Below are positions 16,032-25,189 of a DNA stretch of 64,000 nt, piece after piece. Below the pieces are notes generated by a model that was not told where the DNA came from, did no database searches, and saw only the letters and a program-made list of their open reading frames with translations. Within the stretch, counting starts at the first letter, position 1. Each line of letters begins with the position of its first letter. Where the stretch lies: NCBI GenBank assembly GCA_001725155.1, contig MEFP01000008.1:1-64000 (forward strand), given 5' to 3'. The position numbers and the translations under genes were made by a program. Source of the stretch: Lysobacteraceae bacterium SCN 69-320. Lineage in GTDB: Bacteria; Pseudomonadota; Gammaproteobacteria; Xanthomonadales; Rhodanobacteraceae.

Positions 16032-17639
16032 TCACTGGAAGTTGTTCGCGAAAATCGCATCCGGTCTGGCCCTGAAGTCGGCGACGATTGCCCCGAGACG
16101 CTGCATGGTATCGAAGGCATGGGACTTCTTCTGTAGTCCTCCGGGTATCCATGGCACCTGAACCCCGATGAGCGCCGACGAAGGCAGTAGCGGCAACGGC
16201 TGGATGCCAGATGGCCCGGCCCATTGCAAGTTCCAGTTGCTGTAAGCGTCGATCTGCTGGCAATCCGCACTGCTTGCACAGGGGCCTGGGCCCACTTCTC
16301 CGCCGGATGTCAGCACGTTATTCCAATAAGCCATCACGGTCCGGAAGCGATAGCTCTGCGCAACGCCGGTGTCCGGGCGCCGATGCCCGAAGGACCAGGG
16401 ACACGAAGGGCGCGCTCCACCAGCACCAACATCAGAGTTCTGAGGGTCGTGTTCCATGCCCAGGGTGTGACCAATTTCATGAGCAAAGTTAAGTCGGTCG
16501 CTATTGCACTGCGGGTCGAAAATGAAATATGGGAACTTCTCACCCCAATCCGCACCGGGCTCCATCGCGCAGCCGTTGTTGTAGACGACGCGCTGCACCC
16601 ATCCTGCACCGCAGGTCTGTTCAGGCGGATTCGTAGCGTCGCGGCGCGCCAACGCCACGATGTCTGCATGCTTGGCTTCGCGGCGATTGCGTACAGCCGT
16701 ATTGGGATTGGAAAAGCTGCAATACCCATCTATTGGTGGTACCACGGTATAGCCAGTCAAACGAAGGAGCGACGCCTCTATCCCAGAGACATCGTAGTTG
16801 AAGCCGGCTGGAACGGCTTCGACCCCCGCGAGAGCAAACCGTAGCGCGTACATTTGGCTGTTGCGCAGGCTTGTGTTGGCATCGTCTAGTCCGGCTTGGA
16901 CCTGCGCTTCAACCTGAGTTGCTGACCCCGCGTAGGACAAGTAGCCTGACGTATACATCACGAGCACGTCTACAACGTTGACGTGCGAGGTATCCAGGGA
17001 TGCGGCGCAGGAATCATCCCATGTTGGGCCTTTGGTAGACGCGGGAAGCGGCATGGGGAGGGTTGGACCGAGCGAAGATGCGCTTGCGGTTGCGGCGGGT
17101 GCAGCAGAAACGGCTTCGCGCTTGGGATTGTCCAATCCGTCATCGACGTGGGTTTTCCAGTAACTGCTGTTGATCCAACCCAATTGGGTTACCGGGCCGG
17201 GTCGGGGCTCCAGTCCGTAGCGGCGCTCTGCCGAGGAGGCACGGCCCGCGACGATGCCTTTATGCATGGTGAGAGAAACCGTCCATTCGCTACCGCGGCC
17301 ATACCAGAGCCAGGAAAAGTCTTCTGGTTTAGCGTTGGGATCCGGAATCATGTGTCCGTTCCCTTCCTCGTCGTATTCCATGACGAAGCCCGCGCGTGGT
17401 TCCCAATGATCCAACTGGACGGTGACGGGCGTCAGGTCGGGGAGGTTGAGCGTGATCTCAGGAGGCGAGAATTTGAGCTCGTCCGCGTTGATCGCAACCG
17501 ACCAGACGCCCTTGTAGGCGTCGGCGGGTGACGGGTCGCCGCCTTGAACGACTTTCGTGAAAACGTCGGGCGCGTTGCCGGCGTTTGTGGCGGCAAACGG
17601 CGCCACACAAGCCGCGAGAAGAAGCAACCATCTGGACAT
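16032..17639 (-). CDS. secreted reprolysin-like zinc metalloprotease
   Basis: This 535-aa protein has a signal peptide (MSRWLLLLAACVAPFAATNA), a ~200-residue propeptide-like region and a metzincin catalytic domain. The zinc motif HEIGHTLGMEHD is at about residue 370, followed by the Met-turn-like stretch RTVMAYWN. Many Cys suggest extracellular disulfides. It ends RPDAIFANNFQ, close to the endonuclease tail TVDAIFANGFEP at 27942, so both may carry one short C-terminal export or anchoring tag. GGGAGA precedes the ATG at 17639. It is followed at once by the TolB-like gene, probably as an operon. Confidence 0.8.
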   Translation of the reverse strand: MSRWLLLLAACVAPFAATNAGNAPDVFTKVVQGGDPSPADAYKGVWSVAINADELKFSPPEITLNLPDLTPVTVQLDHWEPRAGFVMEYDEEGNGHMIPDPNAKPEDFSWLWYGRGSEWTVSLTMHKGIVAGRASSAERRYGLEPRPGPVTQLGWINSSYWKTHVDDGLDNPKREAVSAAPAATASASSLGPTLPMPLPASTKGPTWDDSCAASLDTSHVNVVDVLVMYTSGYLSYAGSATQVEAQVQAGLDDANTSLRNSQMYALRFALAGVEAVPAGFNYDVSGIEASLLRLTGYTVVPPIDGYCSFSNPNTAVRNRREAKHADIVALARRDATNPPEQTCGAGWVQRVVYNNGCAMEPGADWGEKFPYFIFDPQCNSDRLNFAHEIGHTLGMEHDPQNSDVGAGGARPSCPWSFGHRRPDTGVAQSYRFRTVMAYWNNVLTSGGEVGPGPCASSADCQQIDAYSNWNLQWAGPSGIQPLPLLPSSALIGVQVPWIPGGLQKKSHAFDTMQRLGAIVADFRARPDAIFANNFQ

Positions 17640-18040
17640 CACCGATTCTCCCGTAGAGGAAAAGAGCCAGCGGTGGCAGCTGCTGGTCATCCTGCACTAC
17701 GCGTTAGGGGAGCATCGGTGATCAGCTCGGTTGGGATAGGGCAACGAAGCGGCGACCGACGAACGGCGTACTACAAGAAAGCTCTCAGCGGATACGCGGT
17801 GGTTGACGCTTCCCCCCAAAGGCGTCGTCGGTTTCCCGGCTCATGCCATGAAACCGAGCTCGACTGTAATCGGTCGAGGCGAGGGCGTAGTTAAGCGTGC
17901 GTAAAAGAGCGCCCTGCGGAGAGCGACGACGATTCCGGGTTCTGTGTGTCGCCCTTTCGGTTGTCCGTCACGAGCAGGTTGCGCGAGTGGTGACGACGCG
18001 GAAGGACTCCGTTTGGACGCATCTTGTTCGGCCTCCGTCT
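17640..18040. other. intergenic region without a supported gene
   Basis: About 400 bp lie upstream of the metalloprotease, between it and the end of the XRE gene. The protease promoter should be here on the minus strand. Frames in this stretch are short and unsupported, and no hairpin or repeat is evident. Confidence 0.4.
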
Positions 18041-18355
18041 TTACGGATCGAACAGATCAAGCACGGCCGCGCGTTTCTTTGGCGGGAGCGCACGAAAGCG
18101 CTTGATCAGGGTGCGCTCGACGGCGGATTGGACGGCGTCCCCGCCGTCGCCGGGCTCATCCCCGCCCACCAGCACGTCCAGGCTGACGCGAAGCATCGTG
18201 CGCAAGGCCACGAGGTTCGCGAGGTCCGGCTGACTGACGTTGCGCTCCCATTGGGAGATGGCGTTTTTCGTCAGCCCCAACTGCGCGGCGACGTCGTCCT
18301 GGGTCAGGCCGGCCTGCTTTCTGAACAGTTTGAGGCGTTCGCCAAAATCTCGCAT
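18041..18355 (-). CDS. XRE-family HTH regulator
   Basis: This 104-aa protein has a clear Cro/C1 HTH (FGERLKLFRKQAGLTQDDVAAQLGLTKNAISQWERN, residues 3-40). The C-terminal segment KKRAAVLDLFDP is typical of phage-type repressors. The start used is MRDFGERLKLF; an upstream in-frame ATG would add 13 basic residues. It is divergent from the RadC-like gene, with an AT-rich stretch near 18405-18430 that looks like the shared promoter region. Confidence 0.75.
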   Translation of the reverse strand: MRDFGERLKLFRKQAGLTQDDVAAQLGLTKNAISQWERNVSQPDLANLVALRTMLRVSLDVLVGGDEPGDGGDAVQSAVERTLIKRFRALPPKKRAAVLDLFDP

Positions 18356-18519
18356 CCGACCAGTTTGGCCGCGGGTGCGCATCCTGTCGCCCACAAAACG
18401 TTGACATTAAGTAACTAAATAAATTACTTTCCGTACAGGGAAGCAGTATTGCCACGGACGGCTCTCTTGGTTCCTCTGTCCCAACAATGGATTAGCTGAC
18501 ATCGCAGGAGGCGAGCGGC

Positions 18520-19083
18520 GTGAAGGAACGGGCTGAGGCGGCGGCAAGCCGCCAGGAAAAACTCATCGCAAGAGCGCTGCTGGCGCTGGAGGCCCGCGCG
18601 CGCAAGCCAGGTCCGGCGCTTGCCACCCAGTCCGCCTGTGCGGACTGGTTCCGACTGAAGCTCGCCGCGCAGGAGCGCGAGGTGTTCGCGGCCGCTTGGC
18701 TCGACACCCAATGCCGGCTGATCGCCTTCGAGGAGCTGGCACGCGGAACGCTGGACCGCACCAGCGTCTCGGTGCGCGAGGTCGTGAAGTCCGCACTGCA
18801 CCACAACGCGGCGGCCGTCGTCTTCGCGCACAACCACCCGTCAGGCGGCACCACGGCGTCCGGCAGCGACATCGATCTGACGGAAGCACTGGCCGAAGGA
18901 CTGGCACTGGTCGATGTGCGGGTGCTGGATCACTACATCGTCACGGCTCACCACGAGCCGATCTCGCTGCGCCAGGTGCTGGATCGCGTAACGGCTGCCG
19001 CCAGGAAGGTGCCCGTTCGACGCGGCAAGGGGGGAGGGAAGGAAGAAGGCATCACCGCGTCGGCGAAGGCGAAAGCGCGATGA
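18520..19083 (+). CDS. RadC-like JAB-domain protein
   Basis: This 187-aa protein has the RadC/JAB1-MPN metalloprotease-like fold with the signature [15 protein letters not shown] (HxHPSG-x8-D) at about residues 107-121. [21 protein letters not shown] lies before it. The N-terminal HhH part of full-length RadC is missing, as in mobile-element RadC proteins, and a basic Lys/Gly tail is added. GTG start at 18520 behind GCAGGAGG. The stop overlaps the following OrfA-like gene as ATGA. Despite the name, a repair function for RadC is doubtful in the literature. Confidence 0.8.
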   Translation: MKERAEAAASRQEKLIARALLALEARARKPGPALATQSACADWFRLKLAAQEREVFAAAWLDTQCRLIAFEELARGTLDRTSVSVREVVKSALHHNAAAVVFAHNHPSGGTTASGSDIDLTEALAEGLALVDVRVLDHYIVTAHHEPISLRQVLDRVTAAARKVPVRRGKGGGKEEGITASAKAKAR

Positions 19084-19382
19084 GGGCGAGCCGATTCGGC
19101 ATCGACGAGATCGCGGCGATTCTTCGCGAGGTCGGGCCCGGAACCACCGTGGCGACGGTTTGCCGCCGCCACCGCATCAGCACGGCGACCTTCTACCTTT
19201 GGAGGAGCAAGTACGCCGGCCTTCCACTCCCCGACATGGCGCGCCTGTACGCCTTGGAGACGGAGAACGACCGGCTAAAGCGCATGTACGCGGACTTGGC
19301 ACTGGAACTGGCAGCGATGAAGGAAGCTCAACCTCGACGCGACGGGGAGAGCGTTGCCGATTCGGCCGCGAACGGTCCCTGA
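19080..19382 (+). CDS. IS3-type transposase OrfA-like HTH protein
   Basis: This 100-aa protein resembles OrfA of IS3-family elements ([40 protein letters not shown], then the coiled coil [25 protein letters not shown]). No OrfB follows, and no inverted repeats are apparent. Instead it starts within the stop codon of the RadC-like gene. It may be a stranded OrfA or a domesticated DNA-binding partner of the RadC-like protein. Confidence 0.7.
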   Translation: MRASRFGIDEIAAILREVGPGTTVATVCRRHRISTATFYLWRSKYAGLPLPDMARLYALETENDRLKRMYADLALELAAMKEAQPRRDGESVADSAANGP

Positions 19383-19481
19383 CTCCGACTCCGCGTCCTT
19401 CGGGATTGCATCGTGGGAGGTTGCGCGCCGTGTCGCCACATAGAGGCTGAGGCGGTACGGACCGCGACAGGATGCGCAAGG

Positions 19482-20333
19482 ATGAGCAGAGGATCGGAGC
19501 TGCGGTCCATCCTCGCCGGGATGGCGCATTGGATCGCCATCCACCGGTGGAGCCTCGTCTATCGCGTCGCGGTCGCCGTACTGCTGCTGGCGTGGTTGCG
19601 CGTGTATCCGATGTATCTGCTGACGATCTACGCCGGCGTGCGCGGTATTCCGCCGTTCGAACTGGTGGAGGACGTCGCCGGTGTCCATGTTCTTCTGGCG
19701 TGGACGCTGATCTTCCTATCCGTGACCGCGCTGTATCTCTGGTTGCCGCTGGTTCTGCTCATCTTGCGGCGGGTCTATATCCGTGACCCGCTCCGAACGA
19801 GTGCCGGTGGTATTCACCCGTCGCGATTCGAGATCTTCCTGGCATCGAACACCCTGCGAAATTTCTCGTTTTTCCCGGCAGCGATCATCGTGGCGATGAC
19901 GCTGGCCATTGGCTTCGGATCGGGTCGAATGCCCTGGAAACTGCTGTTCGCCTTCGCGTTTATCAGCCTGTTGTTGGCGTTGTCGATCTTCCTGTTCGTG
20001 CGGCGCGACACCCTCAGCGCCATCATCAACTGGCAAGGGCCTTTGGCATTCGTGTTCCTGTCGCTGGTCGTGCCGCTCGGCTTCCTGGACGTGACCACGG
20101 AAGTCCTGGATTCGACCCTACGGCAATACCGCGTCGGCGGGGGACTTCCCGTGCGGGTCGCGCGCGCCGAGCCGGTCACCGGTAGCTCGGACATCGTGTC
20201 CGGACGCCTGCTCCTGCTGGGAAAGCGCAACGCCTATATCGAGCGAGGGGAGGGTGACGCTCGCGAGCTCGTCGTGGTGGCGCATCGGCAGGTGGAGATA
20301 GCGCGTCCGTCCAATGCTCATCAGGCGCCCTGA
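19482..20333 (+). CDS. hypothetical multi-pass membrane protein
   Basis: This 283-aa protein has about six hydrophobic segments (for example SLVYRVAVAVLLLAWLRV, VHVLLAWTLIFLSVTALYLW, FSFFPAAIIVAMTLAIGF, LLFAFAFISLLLALSIFLFV, GPLAFVFLSLVVPLGFLDV). A ~60-residue soluble C-terminal tail (VTGSSDIVSGRLLLLGKRNAYIERGEG) could be a small beta domain. The start used is MSRGSELRSI. A longer frame begins at 19413. I do not recognise the family. It follows the RadC/OrfA pair by 100 bp. Confidence 0.6.
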   Translation: MSRGSELRSILAGMAHWIAIHRWSLVYRVAVAVLLLAWLRVYPMYLLTIYAGVRGIPPFELVEDVAGVHVLLAWTLIFLSVTALYLWLPLVLLILRRVYIRDPLRTSAGGIHPSRFEIFLASNTLRNFSFFPAAIIVAMTLAIGFGSGRMPWKLLFAFAFISLLLALSIFLFVRRDTLSAIINWQGPLAFVFLSLVVPLGFLDVTTEVLDSTLRQYRVGGGLPVRVARAEPVTGSSDIVSGRLLLLGKRNAYIERGEGDARELVVVAHRQVEIARPSNAHQAP

Positions 20334-20432
20334 GGGACGCCATTGGGGCATTGACTGCGTCAGGACCGGCCAAACCGACCGGTTCCACTCGGCATGTGGC
20401 AATCAGAAGAATGCATTCACGTGGAGCAACCT

Positions 20433-21470
20433 ATGGCGTTTCGATCGGCTCGATGCCCTTCGTGCAACAAAGACATTCAGGTGCCGGACGATGTAGCGAG
20501 TCCGCTCTGCATGTATTGCGGAAAGTCAGTTCCGGCCCAAAATCATCTGCCCCGAGAGTCAGGGCCGTCCGTTGCCAATCTTCTCGGCTTGGCCCGGACC
20601 GCTGCGATGGGCGGAAATCTCGGCGAAGCGGAGTCGTATTTCAGCCGAGTTTTGGAACTGGACCCGACCGTTTCGGAGGCGTGGCTGGGCAAGGGCAAAT
20701 CCGCCGGCTGGCAATCCACCATTCTGAACATTCGTCTTGGCGAAGTTCTCGCGGCGTTCGGTCATTCGATCGGCACGGCGCCGCAGTCGAGCCGAGCCGC
20801 AGCCATCCAATCGTGTCTTCACGAGGTCAACGCGCTCGTCGTCGCGATCCACGGCATGGCGCGCAAGCACATGACCGAATTTATCTCCGTCCCGAATTCG
20901 TGGACCAACTACTTGGCGCAAGTCGGCCAACTCCTTGACGCCCTGGAAGCGGCGAGTATATGGAACCCCGGAGACCGAACAACCCTGGAAAACATCGTCC
21001 GCCTGTGTAAGGACAACATCGAGGGTGTGAAATACCGCGATCCGTTCGAAAACAATGCCGCGAAAGCGTGGCACCTCAGCCCGCAGTACGAAGCCCTCAT
21101 CCGGGGAAAAATGGAGAGAGCCTCGCAGGCACTCCGGGAGATCGATCCCGGGTATGTTCCGCCTGTCGCCGAAGCGAAAAAACCGGACGCTTGCTTTGTC
21201 GTCACCGCAACCATGGGCGATGAGCATCACCCAACCGTCGGGCTGATCAGACGACTTCGGGACGATTGGATGCTGACTTTTCCCAGCGGAAGAAAGGCTG
21301 TGGCGCTCTACTACCGCTACAGCCCTCCCGTTGCTCGTTTCATCGGGCGAAAGCTCTGGCGCCGCGCACTGTCCTACGTCCTGGTGGTCGCACCGGCGGC
21401 CTGGTTGGCTCGGCGCCTGTTGAAAAATCGCGTGGGCGACGGCGCGGAACGGGATCGCTTCGTTTCCTAA
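20433..21470 (+). CDS. zinc-ribbon/TPR protein with CFI-box C-terminus
   Basis: This 345-aa protein has an N-terminal zinc ribbon (RCPSCNKDIQV...PLCMYCGKSV). A TPR-like repeat (GNLGEAESYFSRVLELDPTVSEAWLGKGK, ~residues 55-85) and a helical middle follow. The C-terminal CFI-box motif is CFVVTATMGDEHHPTV...LRRLRDDW, then ALYYRYSPPVARFI, and it is followed by a hydrophobic/basic end. The CFI box is a known but uncharacterised C-terminal domain that often caps varied cytoplasmic domains. The ATG at 20433 has GGAG 7 nt upstream; an earlier ATG (20394) lacks one. Confidence 0.7.
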   Translation: MAFRSARCPSCNKDIQVPDDVASPLCMYCGKSVPAQNHLPRESGPSVANLLGLARTAAMGGNLGEAESYFSRVLELDPTVSEAWLGKGKSAGWQSTILNIRLGEVLAAFGHSIGTAPQSSRAAAIQSCLHEVNALVVAIHGMARKHMTEFISVPNSWTNYLAQVGQLLDALEAASIWNPGDRTTLENIVRLCKDNIEGVKYRDPFENNAAKAWHLSPQYEALIRGKMERASQALREIDPGYVPPVAEAKKPDACFVVTATMGDEHHPTVGLIRRLRDDWMLTFPSGRKAVALYYRYSPPVARFIGRKLWRRALSYVLVVAPAAWLARRLLKNRVGDGAERDRFVS

Positions 21471-21678
21471 GGGAAATTTCTCCCGCCCGCGTTCGGTCGG
21501 CGTGGTTGGACCTCAGCCGCTGCAGTCGGCCGGTCCCGGCTCCCAGGTCAGGTGGGGCTTTATTCGTCCGTCAGCGTATGCGGGCGTCCCTGTGCCCACC
21601 GCGTGCCCACGGCCTGGGAGCGAGGTCAGTATGGTCGCGCGCGTACCGGCGTTCATCGGACGGTTTCCGGCGATGGCC

Positions 21679-21921
21679 TCAGAGATTTCCGATTTTCGTA
21701 GCGGCGGCTGGCGGGATCACCGCGTACCAGCGGCCATCGACCGTGCGGGCGAAACCGCCATGCTGGAGATTGGCCAAATCCCGCGTCGTGTTGCTGGGAA
21801 TCGTGGCGATGGCGTTGGCGATTTCGCCGGGCAGCGCGCCGGCTTTCCCGCGGTCGATCAGGACGGACAGCGTTTGCAGGACACGCTGCTGCGCCCGGTT
21901 CCGGTGCTTCGATGCCGCCAT
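21679..21921 (-). CDS. small winged-helix-like DNA-binding protein
   Basis: This 80-aa protein starts MAASKHRNRAQQRVLQTLSVLI. The body PGEIANAIATIPSNTTRDLANLQHGGFARTVDGRWYAVIP looks like an IclR/MarR-type winged helix (recognition helix followed by a wing with DGRWYAV). It is preceded by GAAGGAAG. Its size and style fit small regulators of integrative elements. Confidence 0.55.
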   Translation of the reverse strand: MAASKHRNRAQQRVLQTLSVLIDRGKAGALPGEIANAIATIPSNTTRDLANLQHGGFARTVDGRWYAVIPPAAATKIGNL

Positions 21922-21994
21922 GGCTTCCTTCGATCCAACGGTAGAAGCGTGCCGCTACCGAGGCGAAACTCCCGGCCGGCGTGGCCAATCCGCG

Positions 21995-22315
21995 CTAGCG
22001 TGGCGCTGCCACCGTGCCGGTGGGTTCACGGACCTGGTGGGGCATCGCCGGCGCCGGATCGTCGGACAGGCGCAGCAACACGGTTCGCGCCGCCGGCGTC
22101 AGCTGCAGCAGCACGTGGTCCTCCACGCCATCGAGGAGGAACTGCATGGCGGCCTCGCGCTGGGCGAAGCTGCGGTTCTGCAAGCCGGTCGGCAGAAGCA
22201 GTGAGGCATGAAAGCCCGGCTTGCTCCGCCGCGTCGAGACCTCACCAAACGGCCGAGCCCCGATCAGCAGCACGCTGCTGCCCGAGGTGTCGTGGCGCCA
22301 CCGCGCGCGCAGCAT
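21995..22315 (-). CDS. hypothetical protein
   Basis: This 106-aa protein is not recognised. The body (VLLIGARPFGEVSTRR..., FAQREAAMQFLLDGVEDHVLLQLTPAARTVLLRLSDDPAP) looks like real protein sequence. Its ATG at 22315 shares one base with the stop of the upstream gene (TGATG), so the two are probably translated as a coupled pair. Function unknown. Confidence 0.5.
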   Translation of the reverse strand: MLRARWRHDTSGSSVLLIGARPFGEVSTRRSKPGFHASLLLPTGLQNRSFAQREAAMQFLLDGVEDHVLLQLTPAARTVLLRLSDDPAPAMPHQVREPTGTVAAPR

Positions 22316-22593
22316 CACGACAGCAGCCCCGCCTGGCGAAGTGCGGCGTGCGCGTCGTCGGACAGCAGATCCAGAACCCGCGTCTCGGCTTCAGCTGCCA
22401 AGGCTTCTCGCGCTGCGTCCAGCGTGGGGTAGCGGCATCCGCCGCCTGAGGCATCGCTGCCTCCGAACCGGCCCAGCCAAAGGTTGCCGTGGGGCCATGC
22501 TCGGCCGAGCTCGTGCTGGCCGTGCTCCAGCAGCCAGGCGCCGCCGTGCTCCCGCCAGGTCATCGCGACCGCTGCGCTCGTTGTCTTCGCCAT
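22315..22593 (-). CDS. hypothetical protein
   Basis: This 92-aa protein starts MAKTTSAAVAMTWREHG. Aromatic residues are plentiful in WLLEHGQHELGRAWPHGNLWLGRFGG, followed by a helical tail (YPTLDAAREALAAEAETRVLDLLSDDAHAALRQAGLL). It overlaps the next gene by one base. I do not recognise it. Small paired genes of this sort are typical of ICE and plasmid accessory regions. Confidence 0.5.
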   Translation of the reverse strand: MAKTTSAAVAMTWREHGGAWLLEHGQHELGRAWPHGNLWLGRFGGSDASGGGCRYPTLDAAREALAAEAETRVLDLLSDDAHAALRQAGLLS

Positions 22594-22855
22594 TGCCGTG
22601 CTCCCGTCCGCCGCTCTCGGTCGCCCGCACTCTACCGAGTGCGGTCTCACGGACTGATACGGGCGGACGGGTGAGCCGGATGCGGCTCGTCCTGCGAGTA
22701 GCTGTCACTGTGGGGCCTAACCGCACCACTCAACGACGCCCCACGGAACCCCCTGATCCGTGGGGCGTCGCGTTTCTGGAGGTGGCGAGCAACGTCGGCC
22801 TCGCCGACCGCGGAACGAATCGGCGACACCAGGCGCCGGTGGCTGGCGTGACGGT

Positions 22856-23311
22856 TCACCGCTCGCCCGACAGCGCTTCCAATCGAGCTCGGGCTTCGCG
22901 CTTGCCAACTTTGCGGAGCGCTGCCAGTGCCTCCAGCTGTTTGGCGCGGGGCGCGTTCTTGCCCTGTTCCCAGTTGTAGATCGACTGACCGGAAGCGCCG
23001 GCAAGCTGACCGAATTCAGCGGCCGACAGCCCGAGTTTGGCGCGCAGCGTCTTCAGGCCTTTCGCGGAAATGCGCGCGCGGGTACCGGTTTCGGCTTCGC
23101 CTTCGCCCTCGTGAGCGGCGGACGCTTTCGTCTTGCTCGTTTTCTCGGCGGATTTCTGCCCGCGTTGCAGCGCTGACACGGTACGTTTCAGTGCGGCAAT
23201 TTCCTTGCGGTAGCCGGCGCTGGCGCGACGCAGGGCGTCCAACTCGGCTTTCAAAGCTTTGCGCGCCACGCGGGTGATTTCGGTTTTCAGGACGGAACTG
23301 ACGTCGGGCAT
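22856..23311 (-). CDS. HTH regulator with N-terminal coiled coil
   Basis: This 151-aa protein has a coiled coil in residues ~5-60 (KTEITRVARKALKAELDALRRASAGYRKEIAALKRTV). A charged linker and a C-terminal XRE-type HTH follow (ISAKGLKTLRAKLGLSAAEFGQLAGASGQSIYNWEQGK, ~95-130). The start is MPDVSSVLK at 23311; the upstream extension is Pro-rich and unlike protein. It is a known style of small regulator, probably dimeric. Targets unknown. Confidence 0.75.
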   Translation of the reverse strand: MPDVSSVLKTEITRVARKALKAELDALRRASAGYRKEIAALKRTVSALQRGQKSAEKTSKTKASAAHEGEGEAETGTRARISAKGLKTLRAKLGLSAAEFGQLAGASGQSIYNWEQGKNAPRAKQLEALAALRKVGKREARARLEALSGER

Positions 23312-23753
23312 GCGGGCTTCTTTGGATGAAAAGGGCGGAGAACCTGCAAAGGGCGGAAGAATTCGGTTGGACGGTACCACACGGTGCTCCGGCACCCGTT
23401 GTGCAAAGTTTGGAATCCCCTAAACCTGTGACCCAAGTCGCAGTGCATCGCGACGTGCGCCGCGCACCGGGCGTCGGCGTGTTTGGGAGCCTGCCGCTGC
23501 AGCGGCAGGCGGGATGCTGGCGGACGTGCCTTTCTACCGATTCCGCAAGCAGTGCCCTGGAGCAGTTGAGGTTGCGATGGGAAGTGGGGCGGCTTGCTGT
23601 TCCCTTCATCGTGCCACGGCGTTCTCGTCGTCAAGGGCGGCGCGCCGGTGGCGCTGGCGTCCTGGCGGCCGTCGGTGACCCCTGACGGCTTGCGCTGCGC
23701 CGTGCCCCGGAAGGTCTGGGCCATTCCGCCCGGTAACCTTTCGGAACTTCACC

Positions 23754-24104
23754 ACGAAAAACGAACTCATCACCCACGAGCAGCGCGAACTGCTGCTGAC
23801 CAACGGCCGCGAGTCGCTGCTCAACCCGGACTTCGATCCGATTCCCGTCGTCAAACTGTTCACGCCGGACGCCGGTGCGACCTGGCTGCTGACCGAACTC
23901 GACCCGGATGACCACGATCACGCTTTTGGACTGTGCGACTTGGGGCTGGGCACGCCCGAACTCGGCTGGGTCAGTCTGCAGGAACTGATGCGGGTGCGCG
24001 GTACACTGGGTCTGTTGATCGAGCGCGACCTGAATTTTCGAGCGGTGAAGCGTCTGAGCGCCCACGCGCGCGAAGCGCGAAGCGCCGGCCGGATCGTGAG
24101 CTGA
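23754..24104 (+). CDS. DUF2958 protein lacking a standard start codon
   Basis: The 117-codon frame encodes KNELITHEQRELLLTNG..., then PVVKLFTPDAGATWLLTELDPDD, HAFGLCDLGLGTPELGWVSLQEL and LLIERDLNFRA, an unmistakable DUF2958 protein of integrative elements and plasmids. The codon where Met is expected is ACG (23754-23756). No ATG, GTG or TTG lies in frame between it and the upstream stop near 23676, and the first internal ATG is far down. Either the start mutated (ATG to ACG) and the gene is dead, or an unusual start is used. The rest of the frame and the terminator behind it are intact. Confidence 0.65.
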   Translation, partial: TKNELITHEQRELLLTNGRESLLNPDFDPIPVVKLFTPDAGATWLLTELDPDDHDHAFGLCDLGLGTPELGWVSLQELMRVRGTLGLLIERDLNFRAVKRLSAHAREARSAGRIVS

Positions 24105-24112
24105 TCCGGCTC

Positions 24113-24139
24113 GGGGGCGTCTTGCGACGCCCCCTCTTT
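24113..24139 (+). terminator. rho-independent terminator after the DUF2958 gene
   Basis: A perfect 9-bp stem (GGGGGCGTC / GACGCCCCC) with a 4-nt loop TTGC is followed by TCTTTA. It lies 9 nt after the DUF2958 stop. Confidence 0.75.
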
Positions 24140-24803
24140 ATGGCTTGAGCAAATCCGGCAGGCAGTCGGCGAAGCCGTACTGGACTCTGCTCATCCGTCG
24201 GGCTATAGCTGGGTTGCCCGTGAGAACCGCCATCGTCATGCCGGTCATGGTGCCCAGGCCGTTCGAGTTGCGCAGCACCTGGAGCGCGAGATCGACAGGG
24301 AAGCCCTCAGTGGCGCGGCGCAGCGGATGGATGCCGCCATGTACGAACGAGTTCATGGCGCGCCACGACACCTCCTTGAACTGCATCAGCATCTGGTAGG
24401 CGACGAGCGGAGCCCCGTGTCCGACGCGCTTGCCGATCTGTTCGATCATGTCGCTTGCGCCGGGCAGGTTCTTGGCAGCTTGTTCGCTGTCCAGGGTCAG
24501 TGGCGCCGCCAGCTTGCCGATCGCGGCGTCGTTGGCTGCATAGAGCAGCCACATCGCGCGCGTCAGCGCTTCGAACTGTAGGCGCAGCAGGCTGACGGCG
24601 GACGTCGGCAATCGCAGCGCCATCAGCGCGCGCAGCGCGGTTCCATGCTCCATCGCCACCACGCACATGCCGAGGACCACTTCGCTCCGGGGCGCGCCGT
24701 CGAATTCGGTGGTGCCCAACAGTTCGCCAATTCGTTCGTGCAAAGCGTTGGAGCGGTCGAGCATGTGCTCCAAGGGGTCGGCGTTGACGGTGTTCTGGTC
24801 CAT
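24138..24803 (-). CDS. hypothetical helical protein
   Basis: This 221-aa protein is mostly alpha-helical. It begins MDQNTVNADPLEHMLDRS. The central part (RLPTSAVSLLRLQFEALTRAMWLLYAAND) and the conserved-looking WRAMNSFVHGGIHPL near residue 160 recall DUF6988-type proteins; that assignment is from memory and tentative. The start at 24803 is preferred because the upstream frame is low-complexity. It is convergent with the DUF2958 gene and shares the terminator region. Confidence 0.55.
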   Translation of the reverse strand: MDQNTVNADPLEHMLDRSNALHERIGELLGTTEFDGAPRSEVVLGMCVVAMEHGTALRALMALRLPTSAVSLLRLQFEALTRAMWLLYAANDAAIGKLAAPLTLDSEQAAKNLPGASDMIEQIGKRVGHGAPLVAYQMLMQFKEVSWRAMNSFVHGGIHPLRRATEGFPVDLALQVLRNSNGLGTMTGMTMAVLTGNPAIARRMSRVQYGFADCLPDLLKP

Positions 24804-25189
24804 GCAGAAATAGTAATGCGTGCATCCCCGCGATGACGATCGGGTCGGCCTCGTCGCGTGTTGGCGAGTCACGCTCGGGCGTCTTGTGCTTTCTTGGATG
24901 ACTCCGCTCCGCTCGCCGCTGGTTCGTTCTGCGTGGAAACATCCGAGGTCAACTGCATCCGCGGTCCGTCGTTGCGAGCGACGGATAACTCATACATGTC
25001 CTCGATGGGCACGGTTTGCCTTTCAGCGAGCCACGGTGGCGCGGCGCGCGGGGACGCAAGGGGTAAACCCTGCTTCACGGTGTTCCGCCCTCCGAAGTCG
25101 CCGAGGGCTCCTGCTTCGGTGCTGCCCCCGCTGCTTCGCCGCGCTGTCCTGGGCTCGCGCACTCCGCGCTAGCCACCGAGGAAACACCC
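24804..25189. other. leader region without a gene
   Basis: These 386 bp lie between divergent genes. They should contain promoters for both. The sequence just before 25190 (CCGAGGAAACACCC) supplies a ribosome-binding site. I see no supported coding frame. Confidence 0.4.
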
